In this document: positions 16,848 through 25,133 of the stretch, piece by piece
Position numbering within the stretch: the stretch's first letter is position 1
Layout of the letters: each line of letters opens with the position of its first letter
From: Anaerolineales bacterium
Lineage (GTDB): Bacteria; Chloroflexota; Anaerolineae; Anaerolineales; Villigracilaceae
Direction of reading: 5' to 3'
DNA length: 64,000 nt
NCBI GenBank assembly: GCA_016789305.1
Contig: JAEURJ010000014.1
Span: forward strand, 248,001-312,000
Program-made: the position numbers and the translations under genes
The notes under the pieces: generated by a model
What the model saw: only the letters and a program-made list of their open reading frames with translations
What the model was told of the DNA's origin: nothing
Database searches by the model: none

Positions 16848-18092
16848 TTACTTACCCATCGAAACTGCCATCACATCATAATACGTCCCTGCGCCAAATC
16901 CGTCGAACATAATATGGTCGCCAAGATGGATTTCCGGCAGTTTGCGTAAAAAGGCAATGATATTCGAAGCGGCACTGACATTACCAAAATCGTTCAACAG
17001 CCACGGCATGGGGAATTCAATTCCAACCTTGGAAAGATGTTTGGCCTTCAAAGCGTTGATCTTGAAATTGGCATGATGCACAATTCCCATGGTGATGGCC
17101 TGGCCATTTCGTCCAAGCTTTTCCATGAGTGCCTGATATTCGGTGTACACATCGGTCACAACCTGTACGCCGGTGCGAACGAATAACTTGACCATGCCCA
17201 TCAAGCCTGCCATCTCAATTGATTCACCGTTATCGGGCTCATGCATCAACCCGGCAATGCGGATATGTTCGGGGTCTTCCTGGATCACATCAACGAGCGT
17301 CTCTTCTGATGCATCCGGCCGTTCGTATGGATAATACATGCGAACAGCGAGCAAGCCATCTTCGTCATAATTTTCAACGCTTTTGCCCACGAGAAACTTC
17401 ATATTCTCTCCAGGCACCACGCCGATCACGCCCATGCCATTACCAAATAACTGCAGGGCATTCTTGTCACTGACTCCGCTGGTAAAACGGCTCAACCCTT
17501 CGATACCGCCCACAAGGACTTTCTTGCCCTTTAAGTGGTCAGCAATATTGATCTGGCCGGGCCTGGAAAGGCTGGGATTGAGCGCCAAATGCAGGGCGGC
17601 CATGGAACCGTCGCAAGCCTTGTGTACGCTGACTTTCAACGCATGTTCCGGAATACCGACCAGCCGTGCGATCTTGTCCACGTAATCATCCGCCACGGGG
17701 CCGCTCATACCGATCAAAAGACCATCCACTTCGGAGGCTTCCCAACCGCAAACCTGCAACGCCTTTTTTAACAAGCGGCTTCCCACTTCCAACTCCAGCG
17801 CCAGGTGTTCTTCGGCATCCAAGATCGGAATATGCTGGCGATAGTCAAAGCCAAGCTCGGATAGATTGAGAATATCATCAGCCTGGATCGGCTCGCCTAT
17901 TCTTTCCTCCACAAAGGAAGGCATGGAAGAATTGTTGTAGCTTTCACCCCACGAACCATAAGCACCGCCAATTCCCAACTCGGTACTGAATACGCTTTCG
18001 ATGCCGATTGGAATTCCGCCGCCAACAGGGATGATTTCCTTTTCCACGCCGGGGCGATCGTAAAATGACAGGGCTTTCTTTTCTTCAGACAT
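16848..18092 (-). CDS. KAS III / HMG-CoA synthase-like thiolase-fold enzyme
   Basis: A 414-aa condensing-enzyme fold. The catalytic triad of FabH-type enzymes can be placed: Cys in VHKACDGSMAALHLAL, His in GIVHHANFKIN and Asn in NDFGNVSAAS. The glycine-rich end GDHIMFDGFGAGTYYD is also typical. It is longer than FabH (about 320 aa) and has an unusual 60-residue N-terminal extension (FYDRPGVEKEIIPVGGG...). It stands alone without fab or mevalonate neighbours, so the substrate is unknown. AAAGGAGAG precedes the start. The upstream gap holds CGGGGTTATACCCCG, a small palindrome near its promoter. Confidence 0.8.
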   Translation of the reverse strand: MSEEKKALSFYDRPGVEKEIIPVGGGIPIGIESVFSTELGIGGAYGSWGESYNNSSMPSFVEERIGEPIQADDILNLSELGFDYRQHIPILDAEEHLALELEVGSRLLKKALQVCGWEASEVDGLLIGMSGPVADDYVDKIARLVGIPEHALKVSVHKACDGSMAALHLALNPSLSRPGQINIADHLKGKKVLVGGIEGLSRFTSGVSDKNALQLFGNGMGVIGVVPGENMKFLVGKSVENYDEDGLLAVRMYYPYERPDASEETLVDVIQEDPEHIRIAGLMHEPDNGESIEMAGLMGMVKLFVRTGVQVVTDVYTEYQALMEKLGRNGQAITMGIVHHANFKINALKAKHLSKVGIEFPMPWLLNDFGNVSAASNIIAFLRKLPEIHLGDHIMFDGFGAGTYYDVMAVSMGK

Positions 18093-18235
18093 TTTTCTCT
18101 CCTTTAACTCTGAAACACAATTACTTAAATCTACGGGGTATAACCCCGGGCCAGCCGTAAAGATGCTCCAGTTAAGAATACCGCAAACTCGTGATTTTTG
18201 AAGGGTAAAATAGGAAAAAACACAGGAGCCATGCC

Positions 18236-18667
18236 ATGCGCCCAGATTGGGATTCCTATTTTATGAAGATCGCCTACGCCGTATCAGAACGCAGCACGTG
18301 TGACCGTGCCTTCGTGGGCTGTGTATTGGTGCTGGAGAAACGCATCCTTACGACGGGCTTTAATGGCTCACCGGCCGGGCAGGAGCATTGCGATGAGACC
18401 GGCCATCTCATGGTCGACGGACATTGCGTACGCACCATTCACGCGGAGACCAATGCCATTATCCAGGCTGCCCTTCACGGCATCTCCACAAAAGGTGCCA
18501 CTTGTTATGTCACACACCTGCCGTGCATCAACTGTACAAAAGTATTGATCAATGCGGGCATCACGCGAATTGTCTACAACGTGGCCTATCGAACCGATGA
18601 AAATGCGGCCAACTTTCTCAAAGCCGCCAATATCGATCTCGGACAGATCGAATTTTCACCGGAATAA
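18236..18667 (+). CDS. deoxycytidylate (dCMP) deaminase family protein
   Basis: A 143-aa zinc-dependent deaminase, converting dCMP to dUMP in dTTP synthesis. The zinc site is IHAETNAI (His and the proton-shuttling Glu) plus PCINC. The N-terminal RPDWDSYFMKIAYAVSERSTC is the ComEB/dCMP deaminase signature. The start at 18236 has AGGAG 8 nt before it; the ATG six bases earlier is too close to that site. A stand-alone gene divergent from the KAS III-like gene. Confidence 0.92.
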   Translation: MRPDWDSYFMKIAYAVSERSTCDRAFVGCVLVLEKRILTTGFNGSPAGQEHCDETGHLMVDGHCVRTIHAETNAIIQAALHGISTKGATCYVTHLPCINCTKVLINAGITRIVYNVAYRTDENAANFLKAANIDLGQIEFSPE

Positions 18668-18685
18668 AAACTTATATATTTAACG

Positions 18686-19270
18686 TCAACCAACGTGGAA
18701 TAAAAACGGGCAGGTTCCCCTGCCGGCCGCCTCATTTTTTTCAGTCGCACTTACAGGACGTGCCAGTGCATTTTCCAGCATGGACAAATCCATTTTGCAT
18801 AATTCCGCATGTCCGTTGATCACTTTGGCATATGCGCATCTTCCAAAAATTACGCGCGGACCTTCAGCCGTGGCTTCCCAGCGTGCCTGATAATGCATCT
18901 CATTTAATTTTTCAACCAAAAGTGCGAGTCTTTTTGTGATGGGAAGATTCGCAAACTGATCCGAATCCAGGATTTGACCAGCCACCGCATCCATTTTTAA
19001 CCTTGAGCCTGCCACATCCAAAAGGGCGTTTGCCAACGCGGACAAATTATCTCCCAACGCCACCTGCGAAAGCGAATATAGCTTCTCAGGCCGGCCCCGT
19101 CCCTCGCGGTTGTTGACCGCGACGAACTCCACTCGTCCATCCAAGCACAGCACGGATAGATGATGCCGCACATTGGGAGCGGACATTTTCAGGGCACGCG
19201 CGATCTCCCGCGAGGATGCCGAACGCGTCTTTTTGAGGTGGGCCAGTATTTTTTGACGGGCAGTTGCCAT
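18686..19270 (-). CDS. SufR-like winged-helix regulator with a candidate Fe-S binding C-terminus
   Basis: A 194-aa regulator. Residues 1-70 form a winged helix (SSREIARALKMSAPNVRHHLSVL, then the wing GRGRPEKLYSL). The C-terminal domain has three cysteines spaced C-x12-C-x28-C (GRCAYAKVINGHAELC, then GTCPFLF), closely resembling the [4Fe-4S] ligand pattern of cyanobacterial SufR. Its divergent neighbours are DUF2834-iscX-nuoB-nuoCD-nuoI-mrp, which are Fe-S related, supporting a role as an Fe-S or redox sensor. Its promoter overlaps a direct repeat that may be its operator. The family assignment is good; the regulon is inferred. Confidence 0.8.
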   Translation of the reverse strand: MATARQKILAHLKKTRSASSREIARALKMSAPNVRHHLSVLCLDGRVEFVAVNNREGRGRPEKLYSLSQVALGDNLSALANALLDVAGSRLKMDAVAGQILDSDQFANLPITKRLALLVEKLNEMHYQARWEATAEGPRVIFGRCAYAKVINGHAELCKMDLSMLENALARPVSATEKNEAAGRGTCPFLFHVG

Positions 19271-19345
19271 CAGGTGGAGATTGCCTTTCGAAGCAGAATC
19301 AGATCTCGGTTAAGTTTGAGGCGGGCTTGTCATCCAGCCAAAGTG

Positions 19346-19421
19346 ATTATACTCACTTCTTTATTTTTGCAAATATATTTTTGCATAATTCAATTGACTT
19401 CCCGGCTCACCCTGCTATAAT
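19346..19421. promoter_or_regulatory. divergent promoters with direct-repeat operator candidate
   Basis: Plus strand: TTGACT (19394-19399), 16 bp, TATAAT (19416-19421), driving the DUF2834-iscX-nuo unit. Minus strand: TATAAT at 19351-19346 for the SufR-like gene. Between them ATTTTTGCA occurs twice (19363-19371 and 19377-19385), overlapping the regulator's -35 region and close upstream of the other promoter; a natural binding-site candidate. Confidence 0.65.
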
Positions 19422-19429
19422 TCACGCTT

Positions 19430-19768
19430 GTGACGAAAAGCACCCGCGTGAAAAAATCGGTCTATCTATTCCTTACTATTATAGGAATAATTCTCCCTTA
19501 TTATTTTATATTCAAATTCATTAATACAAATGGCATTTCAGAAGCCTTGCCTGCCATCGCTCAATTATTCAAAACGGATATGAGCGCGGCCTTCAATCTT
19601 GATCTGTTGGCTTCGGTTCTGGCTGCATGGACGTTCATGTTTTTTGAAGGCGCGCGGATCAAAATGAAAAATTGGTGGCTGTTCCTTCCCGCCACCTTGA
19701 TCGGCTTGTCTTTTGCCCTGCCCCTGTTTTTTTACTTCCGCGAAGTGCATCTCGAAAATCACCAATGA
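19430..19768 (+). CDS. DUF2834-type small membrane protein
   Basis: A 112-aa protein with three hydrophobic segments (YLFLTIIGIILPYYF; LLASVLAAWTFMFF; LFLPATLIGLSFALPLFFYF), the organisation of DUF2834 proteins of unknown function. The GTG start is 8 nt after a TATAAT box and has no Shine-Dalgarno, so the message is probably leaderless; an internal GTG at 19448 is the alternative. Its stop overlaps the iscX ATG (ATGA), showing translational coupling into the Fe-S/complex I unit. Confidence 0.75.
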   Translation: MTKSTRVKKSVYLFLTIIGIILPYYFIFKFINTNGISEALPAIAQLFKTDMSAAFNLDLLASVLAAWTFMFFEGARIKMKNWWLFLPATLIGLSFALPLFFYFREVHLENHQ

Positions 19769-19968
19769 ATTGGGAAGCGACGTACGCGATCGCCATGGAA
19801 CTTCGGCGCCAGCATAAAGATGTAAATATCGAAGAAGTTTCGCTTGGGCAAATTTACAAGTGGACTTTGGAACTTTCGGAATTTGAGGATGATCCCGCGC
19901 TCGCGAACGACGACATCCTGCGTGCAATTTATCAAGATTGGTTCGAGGAGAACATTCATGGAAAATGA
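19765..19968 (+). CDS. iscX: IscX-like Fe-S assembly accessory protein
   Basis: A 67-aa acidic protein starting [13 protein letters not shown]. It matches the short IscX/YfhJ family along its whole length: the W near the start, the central D-V-x-I-E-E-V-S-L block, then [20 protein letters not shown], corresponding to the DDP-x-x-x-N/D-E-x-I-L-x-A-I motif. IscX binds IscS and modulates iron supply to cluster assembly. It is coupled to DUF2834 by ATGA and overlaps nuoB by 11 nt. Finding iscX directly ahead of nuoB, away from other isc genes, is unusual. Confidence 0.88.
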   Translation: MNWEATYAIAMELRRQHKDVNIEEVSLGQIYKWTLELSEFEDDPALANDDILRAIYQDWFEENIHGK

Positions 19969-20593
19969 AAAACTAAGTTTACCGAACTACAACATTCCCG
20001 AAGATATTCAAAATGTTGTGGCCATCACCACACTTGACCGCCTCTACAACTGGGGACGACGTTCCTCCGTTTGGCCGTTGATGTTCGGCCTGGCCTGCTG
20101 CGCCATCGAAATGATCGCCGCGCAGACTGCACGCTACGACATGGCCCGCTTCGGCATGGAGGTCATGCGCCCCACCCCGCGCCAGGCCGATATGATGCTG
20201 GTCTCCGGCACGGTCACCAAGAAAATGCTGCCGTCCATCGTGCGCTTGTACAACCAAATGCCTGAGCCGAAATATGTTGTGGCCATGGGTGCGTGCGCAT
20301 CCAGCGGAGGACCTTTCAAGGAAGGATACAACGTGGTGGCTGGCATCGATAAGTTTTTACCTGTCGATGTGTATATCCCCGGTTGTCCTCCCACTCCGCA
20401 GGCGCTGATCGCAGGGTTGATCAAACTTCAGGAAAAGATCGACAAACAATCCATCAAGACTGTCCGCTGGTACGACAAGAACAAAGCAGACTCCAACTAC
20501 GTGCCCATGCCCATTCTCGGGCCTGACCTGATCGATGTGCGCCGCAATGAAGAATATAAGAAGGCCGCTGCGACGAAGGAGAGTGCATCATGA
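19958..20593 (+). CDS. nuoB: NADH-quinone oxidoreductase subunit B
   Basis: A 211-aa subunit of the complex I peripheral arm carrying the terminal N2 [4Fe-4S] cluster. The cluster ligands are visible: the adjacent pair in [13 protein letters not shown], Cys in [10 protein letters not shown], and Cys in [12 protein letters not shown] use ATG 19958 ([11 protein letters not shown]), which has GGAG 7 nt upstream; the longer in-frame reading from 19844 lies inside iscX. Its stop overlaps the nuoCD start (ATGA). Confidence 0.96.
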   Translation: MENEKLSLPNYNIPEDIQNVVAITTLDRLYNWGRRSSVWPLMFGLACCAIEMIAAQTARYDMARFGMEVMRPTPRQADMMLVSGTVTKKMLPSIVRLYNQMPEPKYVVAMGACASSGGPFKEGYNVVAGIDKFLPVDVYIPGCPPTPQALIAGLIKLQEKIDKQSIKTVRWYDKNKADSNYVPMPILGPDLIDVRRNEEYKKAAATKESAS

Positions 20594-22332
20594 CCGCTCC
20601 CGCTTCAACCCAGACCGTTGACCTGGCTGCCCGTTTCCCGGAAAGCGTCACCGCTGACACACGCCCCGGCTTTGCCGGTTTCATCGTCAAAAAAGAAAAT
20701 CTCCTCGAAGTGGCAACTGCCATTCGCGATGAGTTTGGATATGACCTGCTCACCGCCGTCACCGGCGTGGACTATCTCGCCGAAAACAAAATGGAAGTGG
20801 TGTACCACGCCTATAAAACCACCGGCGGTCCCGGCTTGATTTTCAGAGTACAGGTGGAACGTGCAGACCCCGTGGAAGTCCCTTCCGTCACCGGCATTTG
20901 GCTGGGTGCCGAATATCAGGAACGCGAAGCCTGGGATTTGATGGGCATCAAGTTCAGCGGTCATCCCGATTTGCGCCGTATCTTGATGTGGGAAGGTTTT
21001 GAAGGTCATCCCCTGCGCAAAGACTGGAAGGAAGCATTCTTTGAAGAAGAAGTAAAACCCTTCAAAAGCCGCTGGCCCGATGGACAACATACGTATGCGG
21101 AATTCAAGAATCCATTCCGCGATAATTTGAGCTTCCCCGAAAATTTCGACCCTGAGAAGTATGAACCTGAAAACGAGAAAGACTTGTATGCTTCCCTCGA
21201 AAATCATACCTTGAAAGGCGAAGGCGGACTAAAGACCGACCAGATCGTGGTCAATATGGGACCGCATCATCCCTCCACGCATGGCGTGCTTCGTGTGGCT
21301 GTGACCCTCGAGGGCGAGACCATCATGGGCCTTAAGCCGGTGATGGGTTATCTGCATCGCAATCACGACAAGATCGGTGAACGCAACACTTATCTGCAGA
21401 TCATCCCCTACACCGACCGCCTCGATTACTTCAACTCGATGAGCAACAACTTCGGGTATTGCACAACCGTTGAAAAGCTCATGAAAATCCCCGTGGCCGA
21501 ACGCGCTGAATATATCCGTGTGATCATGGCAGAGCTCAGCCGTATTCAAAATCACTTGATCTTCATTGGCATGTTGATGAACGATCTCGGAACCATGTAC
21601 ACGCCTTCCTTGTATGCCTTCGAAGAACGCGAATTGATCCTCGATATCTTCGAGGCCGTTTCCGGCGCGCGCATGATGTGTAACTACTTCCGCTTTGGCG
21701 GTGTGGTGCGCGATATTCCCGATGATGTGCTGCAAAAGATCAAAGACCTTGTGGTGGAACGCATTCCTGCCAAGACCGATGAAATGGAACGCTTCCTCAA
21801 CGACAACGAAGTCTTGATGGGACGTTTGAAGGGCATCCATGTGATCAACGCGGAAGATGCGATCAAGTATTCCGTCACTGGTCCCGTGCTGCGCGCCGCA
21901 GGCATCCCGTACGACTTACGCCGCGCAGACCCTTACTCCATTTATGACCGCTTCGATTTCGATGTGGCTGTCCGCTACAACGGCGATCTGCTGGATAACT
22001 ACCTGATCCGTTTTGACGAGATTCGCCAGTCATTGCGCATCGTGGAGCAGGCTCTCAAAGGAATGCCTCAGGGACCGATCAACTCGCAGAAACCGGCGTA
22101 CCAGGTTCGGGTCCCGGCAGGTGAAGCGTATGGTCGCATTGAGTCACCCAAAGGCGAACTGGCTTTCTACATCGTATCCAACGGCAAGCCCAATCCTTAT
22201 CGCTATCACGTGCGCCCCGCTTCCTTTGTCAACATGACCGCCATCGAGCACATCTGCCGCGGTTCCAAGATCCAGGATTTCGTTGCTTTGCTCGCGATGC
22301 TCGACATCGTGATGGGCGAGCTCGACCGCTAA
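20590..22332 (+). CDS. nuoCD: NADH-quinone oxidoreductase subunit C/D fusion
   Basis: A 580-aa natural fusion. Residues of about 1-190 are NuoC (30 kDa subunit; [35 protein letters not shown]). A short acidic linker leads to NuoD (49 kDa) from about 215: [37 protein letters not shown], and ending [10 protein letters not shown]. NuoD helps to form the quinone site. Fused CD is known in several phyla, including enterobacteria. It follows nuoB by ATGA overlap and nuoI starts 17 nt later. Confidence 0.96.
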   Translation: MTAPASTQTVDLAARFPESVTADTRPGFAGFIVKKENLLEVATAIRDEFGYDLLTAVTGVDYLAENKMEVVYHAYKTTGGPGLIFRVQVERADPVEVPSVTGIWLGAEYQEREAWDLMGIKFSGHPDLRRILMWEGFEGHPLRKDWKEAFFEEEVKPFKSRWPDGQHTYAEFKNPFRDNLSFPENFDPEKYEPENEKDLYASLENHTLKGEGGLKTDQIVVNMGPHHPSTHGVLRVAVTLEGETIMGLKPVMGYLHRNHDKIGERNTYLQIIPYTDRLDYFNSMSNNFGYCTTVEKLMKIPVAERAEYIRVIMAELSRIQNHLIFIGMLMNDLGTMYTPSLYAFEERELILDIFEAVSGARMMCNYFRFGGVVRDIPDDVLQKIKDLVVERIPAKTDEMERFLNDNEVLMGRLKGIHVINAEDAIKYSVTGPVLRAAGIPYDLRRADPYSIYDRFDFDVAVRYNGDLLDNYLIRFDEIRQSLRIVEQALKGMPQGPINSQKPAYQVRVPAGEAYGRIESPKGELAFYIVSNGKPNPYRYHVRPASFVNMTAIEHICRGSKIQDFVALLAMLDIVMGELDR

Positions 22333-22349
22333 AACAGGAGAACCTACCT

Positions 22350-22979
22350 ATGTATGGAAAAGGCATTCTAAAATCACTCAAAGTAACCTGGGACCGGTTC
22401 TGGGCAACGTACACGGATGATATTTCGTGGTGGCTGCAAGGAAAAAAACGCTACAACTCCGCGGAAGGTATTGCCCATCGCTCCAGCAAAGATGCAAAAG
22501 GCATTTTTACAGTTCAATACCCGGAAGAACAATTGCTCGTTCCCGAAGAAATGCGCTATGTGCCGTTCCTGGTGTACGATGAAGTTGCAAACGGTGAAAA
22601 GGAAGTGCGTTGTACTTCCTGCGGTATCTGCGCAAAGGTCTGTCCGCCGCAGTGTATTTGGATCGTGCGCACCAATGACCCGGTCACCAACCGCCCCGTT
22701 CCCGTGCCGACGGATTTCTACATCGACATGGACATATGCATGAACTGCGGATTCTGCGCGGAATACTGTCCGTTCGATGCGATCAAGATGGACCACGATT
22801 TCGACATTGCGTCCTATGAACGCAATGTATACAACCTTGAGAAATTACTCAAACCCGCTTCCTATTATGCAAGCATCCGCCCGTTGAATGCCGCACAGGA
22901 AGATGAAGCGCGTCGCGTGAAAGAAGCAGCCAAGGCTGCCAAAGCCGATGCCGCAGCAGCCGCTGCACCCGCAGCTTAA
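22350..22979 (+). CDS. nuoI: NADH-quinone oxidoreductase subunit I (2x[4Fe-4S] ferredoxin-like)
   Basis: A 209-aa subunit with two cluster motifs: CTSCGICAKVCPPQC near residue 88 and CMNCGFCAEYCPFDA near 130. The N-terminal MYGKGILKSLKVTWDRF fits the NuoI amphipathic helix. The C-terminus is an Ala/Lys/Glu tail. Only B, CD and I are encoded here; membrane subunits (A, H, J-N) and the NADH module (E, F, G) are absent, so this module must partner with genes elsewhere, or with a different electron donor. Confidence 0.94.
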   Translation: MYGKGILKSLKVTWDRFWATYTDDISWWLQGKKRYNSAEGIAHRSSKDAKGIFTVQYPEEQLLVPEEMRYVPFLVYDEVANGEKEVRCTSCGICAKVCPPQCIWIVRTNDPVTNRPVPVPTDFYIDMDICMNCGFCAEYCPFDAIKMDHDFDIASYERNVYNLEKLLKPASYYASIRPLNAAQEDEARRVKEAAKAAKADAAAAAAPAA

Positions 22980-22985
22980 TTAAAT

Positions 22986-23011
22986 ACGAAGGGCACATGT
23001 GCGCCCTTCGT
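22986..23011 (+). terminator. hairpin between nuoI and mrp (weak terminator or attenuator)
   Basis: Arms ACGAAGGGC and GCCCTTCGT (9 bp) with an 8-nt ACATGTGC loop. The right flank has only scattered T residues, so read-through into mrp is likely. Confidence 0.55.
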
Positions 23012-23038
23012 GTACTTTGTGTTTAAAGGTTTTTGAAA

Positions 23039-24115
23039 ATGGCAAACATAACAAAAGAATTGGTCCTGGCAGCGCTTGGAAAAGTACAGGAACCCGATCT
23101 CGGTCAGGATCTCGTGACCCTAAACATGATCCACAACCTTGAGATAGAAGGCGATAAAGTTTCCTTCGCGATCATGCTGACCACACCGGCCTGCCCGTTC
23201 CGCGCAAAGATCGAACGGGAAGCAAAAGAAGCGGTGTTGACCGTTGAAGGCGTGAAAACGGTCAAGGTCAAAATGGACTCGGATGTGCCCAACGATGGCC
23301 GTATGCGCGGACTGGTCAACATGCCGATCCGTAACGCAATTGCGATCGGTTCCGGCAAAGGCGGCGTTGGCAAGTCGACGGTTTCCGTCAACGTGGCAGT
23401 GGCGCTTGCGATGGCAGGAGCACGCGTCGGTTTGCTGGATGCGGATATCTATGGTCCCAATACACCCACCATGCTTGGCGTGGAAAAACTCCCTCCGCCC
23501 AACGGACAGAAACTTGTTCCAGCAGAAGCGTATGGATTGAAGATGATCTCGATGGGTCTGCTGGTCAAACCCGGCCAGCCGTTGATCTGGCGCGGGCCGA
23601 TGCTCAACTCGGCCATTCGTCAATTTCTGGGCGATGTGGAATGGGGCGAATTGGATTATCTGATCGTTGACCTTCCCCCCGGCACAGGCGACGCTTCCCT
23701 CTCGCTCGCGCAGGCTCTGCCACTCAGTGGAGCGGTTGTCGTTACGCTGCCACAGTTGGTTTCATTGGAAGATGCCAGCCGTGGACTCAACATGTTCAAG
23801 ACGTTGGAAGTTCCCATTTTGGGAGTCGTCGAAAACATGTCCTATCTCGAAATGCCCGATGGCTCTCACATGGACTTGTTCGGCTCCGGCGGCGGCGAAG
23901 AATTAGCAAAAGCCACGGAAACGGCCTTCCTTGGCGGCGTTCCCATTGACCCGAACGTACGCATCGGCGGTGACAGCGGCAAACCGATCGTTGCGTCGCA
24001 TCCGGATTCAGCAGTTGCGAAGGCACTGGTTGAGATTTCACAACGCATCGCGGCAAAAGTCAGTGTGGCGGCGATGGGAACGAACAACGCCCTGCCGATC
24101 AATATCGTGGAATAA
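23039..24115 (+). CDS. Mrp/NBP35-type P-loop ATPase, Fe-S carrier family
   Basis: A 358-aa cytosolic protein. Residues 1-85 are a MIP18/DUF59 domain (VQEPDLGQDLVTLNM, TTPACPF). The ATPase has a deviant Walker A (GSGKGGVGKSTVSVN), DADIYGPNTPTML, and DLPPGTGDASL. In the region where most Mrp proteins carry a CxxC for cluster binding (after ENMSYLEM) this protein reads PDGSHMD with no cysteines. ATG 23039 is preferred to TTG 23033. Its position after nuoBCDI fits a role in loading clusters into complex I (inference; Ind1 is the eukaryotic parallel). Confidence 0.92.
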   Translation: MANITKELVLAALGKVQEPDLGQDLVTLNMIHNLEIEGDKVSFAIMLTTPACPFRAKIEREAKEAVLTVEGVKTVKVKMDSDVPNDGRMRGLVNMPIRNAIAIGSGKGGVGKSTVSVNVAVALAMAGARVGLLDADIYGPNTPTMLGVEKLPPPNGQKLVPAEAYGLKMISMGLLVKPGQPLIWRGPMLNSAIRQFLGDVEWGELDYLIVDLPPGTGDASLSLAQALPLSGAVVVTLPQLVSLEDASRGLNMFKTLEVPILGVVENMSYLEMPDGSHMDLFGSGGGEELAKATETAFLGGVPIDPNVRIGGDSGKPIVASHPDSAVAKALVEISQRIAAKVSVAAMGTNNALPINIVE

Positions 24116-24128
24116 AAATAAGATCCCC

Positions 24129-24162
24129 AAAACAGCCCTGAATTTTAATTCAGGGCTGTTTT
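24129..24162. terminator. intrinsic terminator after mrp
   Basis: 15-bp arms (24129-24143 and 24148-24162, core CAGCCCTGAAT) followed by T residues. The 210 bp after it, to the next gene, contain no credible ORF; a TATAAT at about 24294 may drive the next gene. Confidence 0.9.
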
Positions 24163-24372
24163 TGTCGGCGACACGCAGTAAAATGGGACCACAAACGGGC
24201 GGCCAGCATGGACCTGGGATGGGCTGGACACAAACGATGGTTTCTTTGCGACGATTGATCTGGATAAGGGCAATGATCAAAAACAAAAAAGTTTATAATG
24301 CAATCTACAAGGTGCTGTAAAGGAATTTTGCCGTACAACCGCCCAAGCATTTCAGGAAAATAAGAAGGGTAT

Positions 24373-24915
24373 ATGAAGCAAGAAAAGAAATTTAGTGCAT
24401 TAGATAAATTTTCTCTTGCAACAGGAATTATTGGTCTAGTTGCAGACACGTTAGCAATTGGCGCATTTGTTTATTCACTTGGATTATTTGCCATACCAAA
24501 TGAAACTCAGACAACAGCGCCACAAGGCAACTTGCTACTCACGGCTATTGTGGGGTTCTACTCACTGACATTAATAGTTTGGTTTTTATTCAGATTTGAA
24601 CGCTCTCGTTCCCACGAAGAAGTAGTAAAAGGTGCTCATGAAATAGTTGAATTTGACTCAAGCGTTGAAGCAAATCTCACTATGCTTGGGCTTATTTTAT
24701 GTCCTATAATTGGTTCCATTCTTTTAGCAATGTTCCGACAGACCAGAGTCATATTTTTCTTAGCAATATTTATAGCATTTCTTCCAACTACTCTTTGGAT
24801 ATATGCTCTTTCCTCGCAAGCATGGTTAGCATTAGGTATTGGCTTATTGGGAGGCGCAACCTTATCTCAATATTCAACATTTTTTGCACTGATATTAGAT
24901 CAGTTTTTTTCATAA
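24373..24915 (+). CDS. hypothetical four-span membrane protein (first cassette-like gene)
   Basis: A 180-aa AT-rich gene. Hydrophobic spans lie at about 12-40, 52-70, 101-120 and 125-170; a polar loop between spans 2 and 3 contains RSRSHEEVVKGAHE. No named domain recognised. Composition differs visibly from the GC-richer mrp gene upstream. It is followed 25 bp after its stop by the first attC-like repeat, so it looks like an integron cassette gene. Its left cassette boundary is not evident. Confidence 0.7.
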   Translation: MKQEKKFSALDKFSLATGIIGLVADTLAIGAFVYSLGLFAIPNETQTTAPQGNLLLTAIVGFYSLTLIVWFLFRFERSRSHEEVVKGAHEIVEFDSSVEANLTMLGLILCPIIGSILLAMFRQTRVIFFLAIFIAFLPTTLWIYALSSQAWLALGIGLLGGATLSQYSTFFALILDQFFS

Positions 24916-24940
24916 GCGGTGTAAATTTGAAATGCACACC

Positions 24941-25090
24941 GCCGAACAAAGTGCGCACCTGACAGGTTGGATTCGTCGCCATTTTCAAGCATTTTCCTCA
25001 CTTCGAGTTTATACTGCTCCCAAGCAGAATCCACGCCCGCCCACACGCAGGTATCCCCAAAGAGCGGGGACAAGACGCAAACCGTTCGGC
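24941..25090 (+). repeat. attC-like site A
   Basis: Ends are exact complements: GCCGAAC (24941-24947) and GTTCGGC (25084-25090), matching the R''/R' core consensus RYYYAAC...GTTRRRY apart from one position each. The interior has the segments CGAGTTTATACTGCTCCC, CTGCT/AGCAG hairpin, CCCC/GGGG hairpin and CAAGACGCAAACC, shared with sites B and C. Length of 150 bp is at the long end for attC. Confidence 0.72.
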
Positions 25091-25133
25091 AGGCTTTTTT
25101 CTCAAACAACAAAAATAGTGAGGGTTGCTTTGC

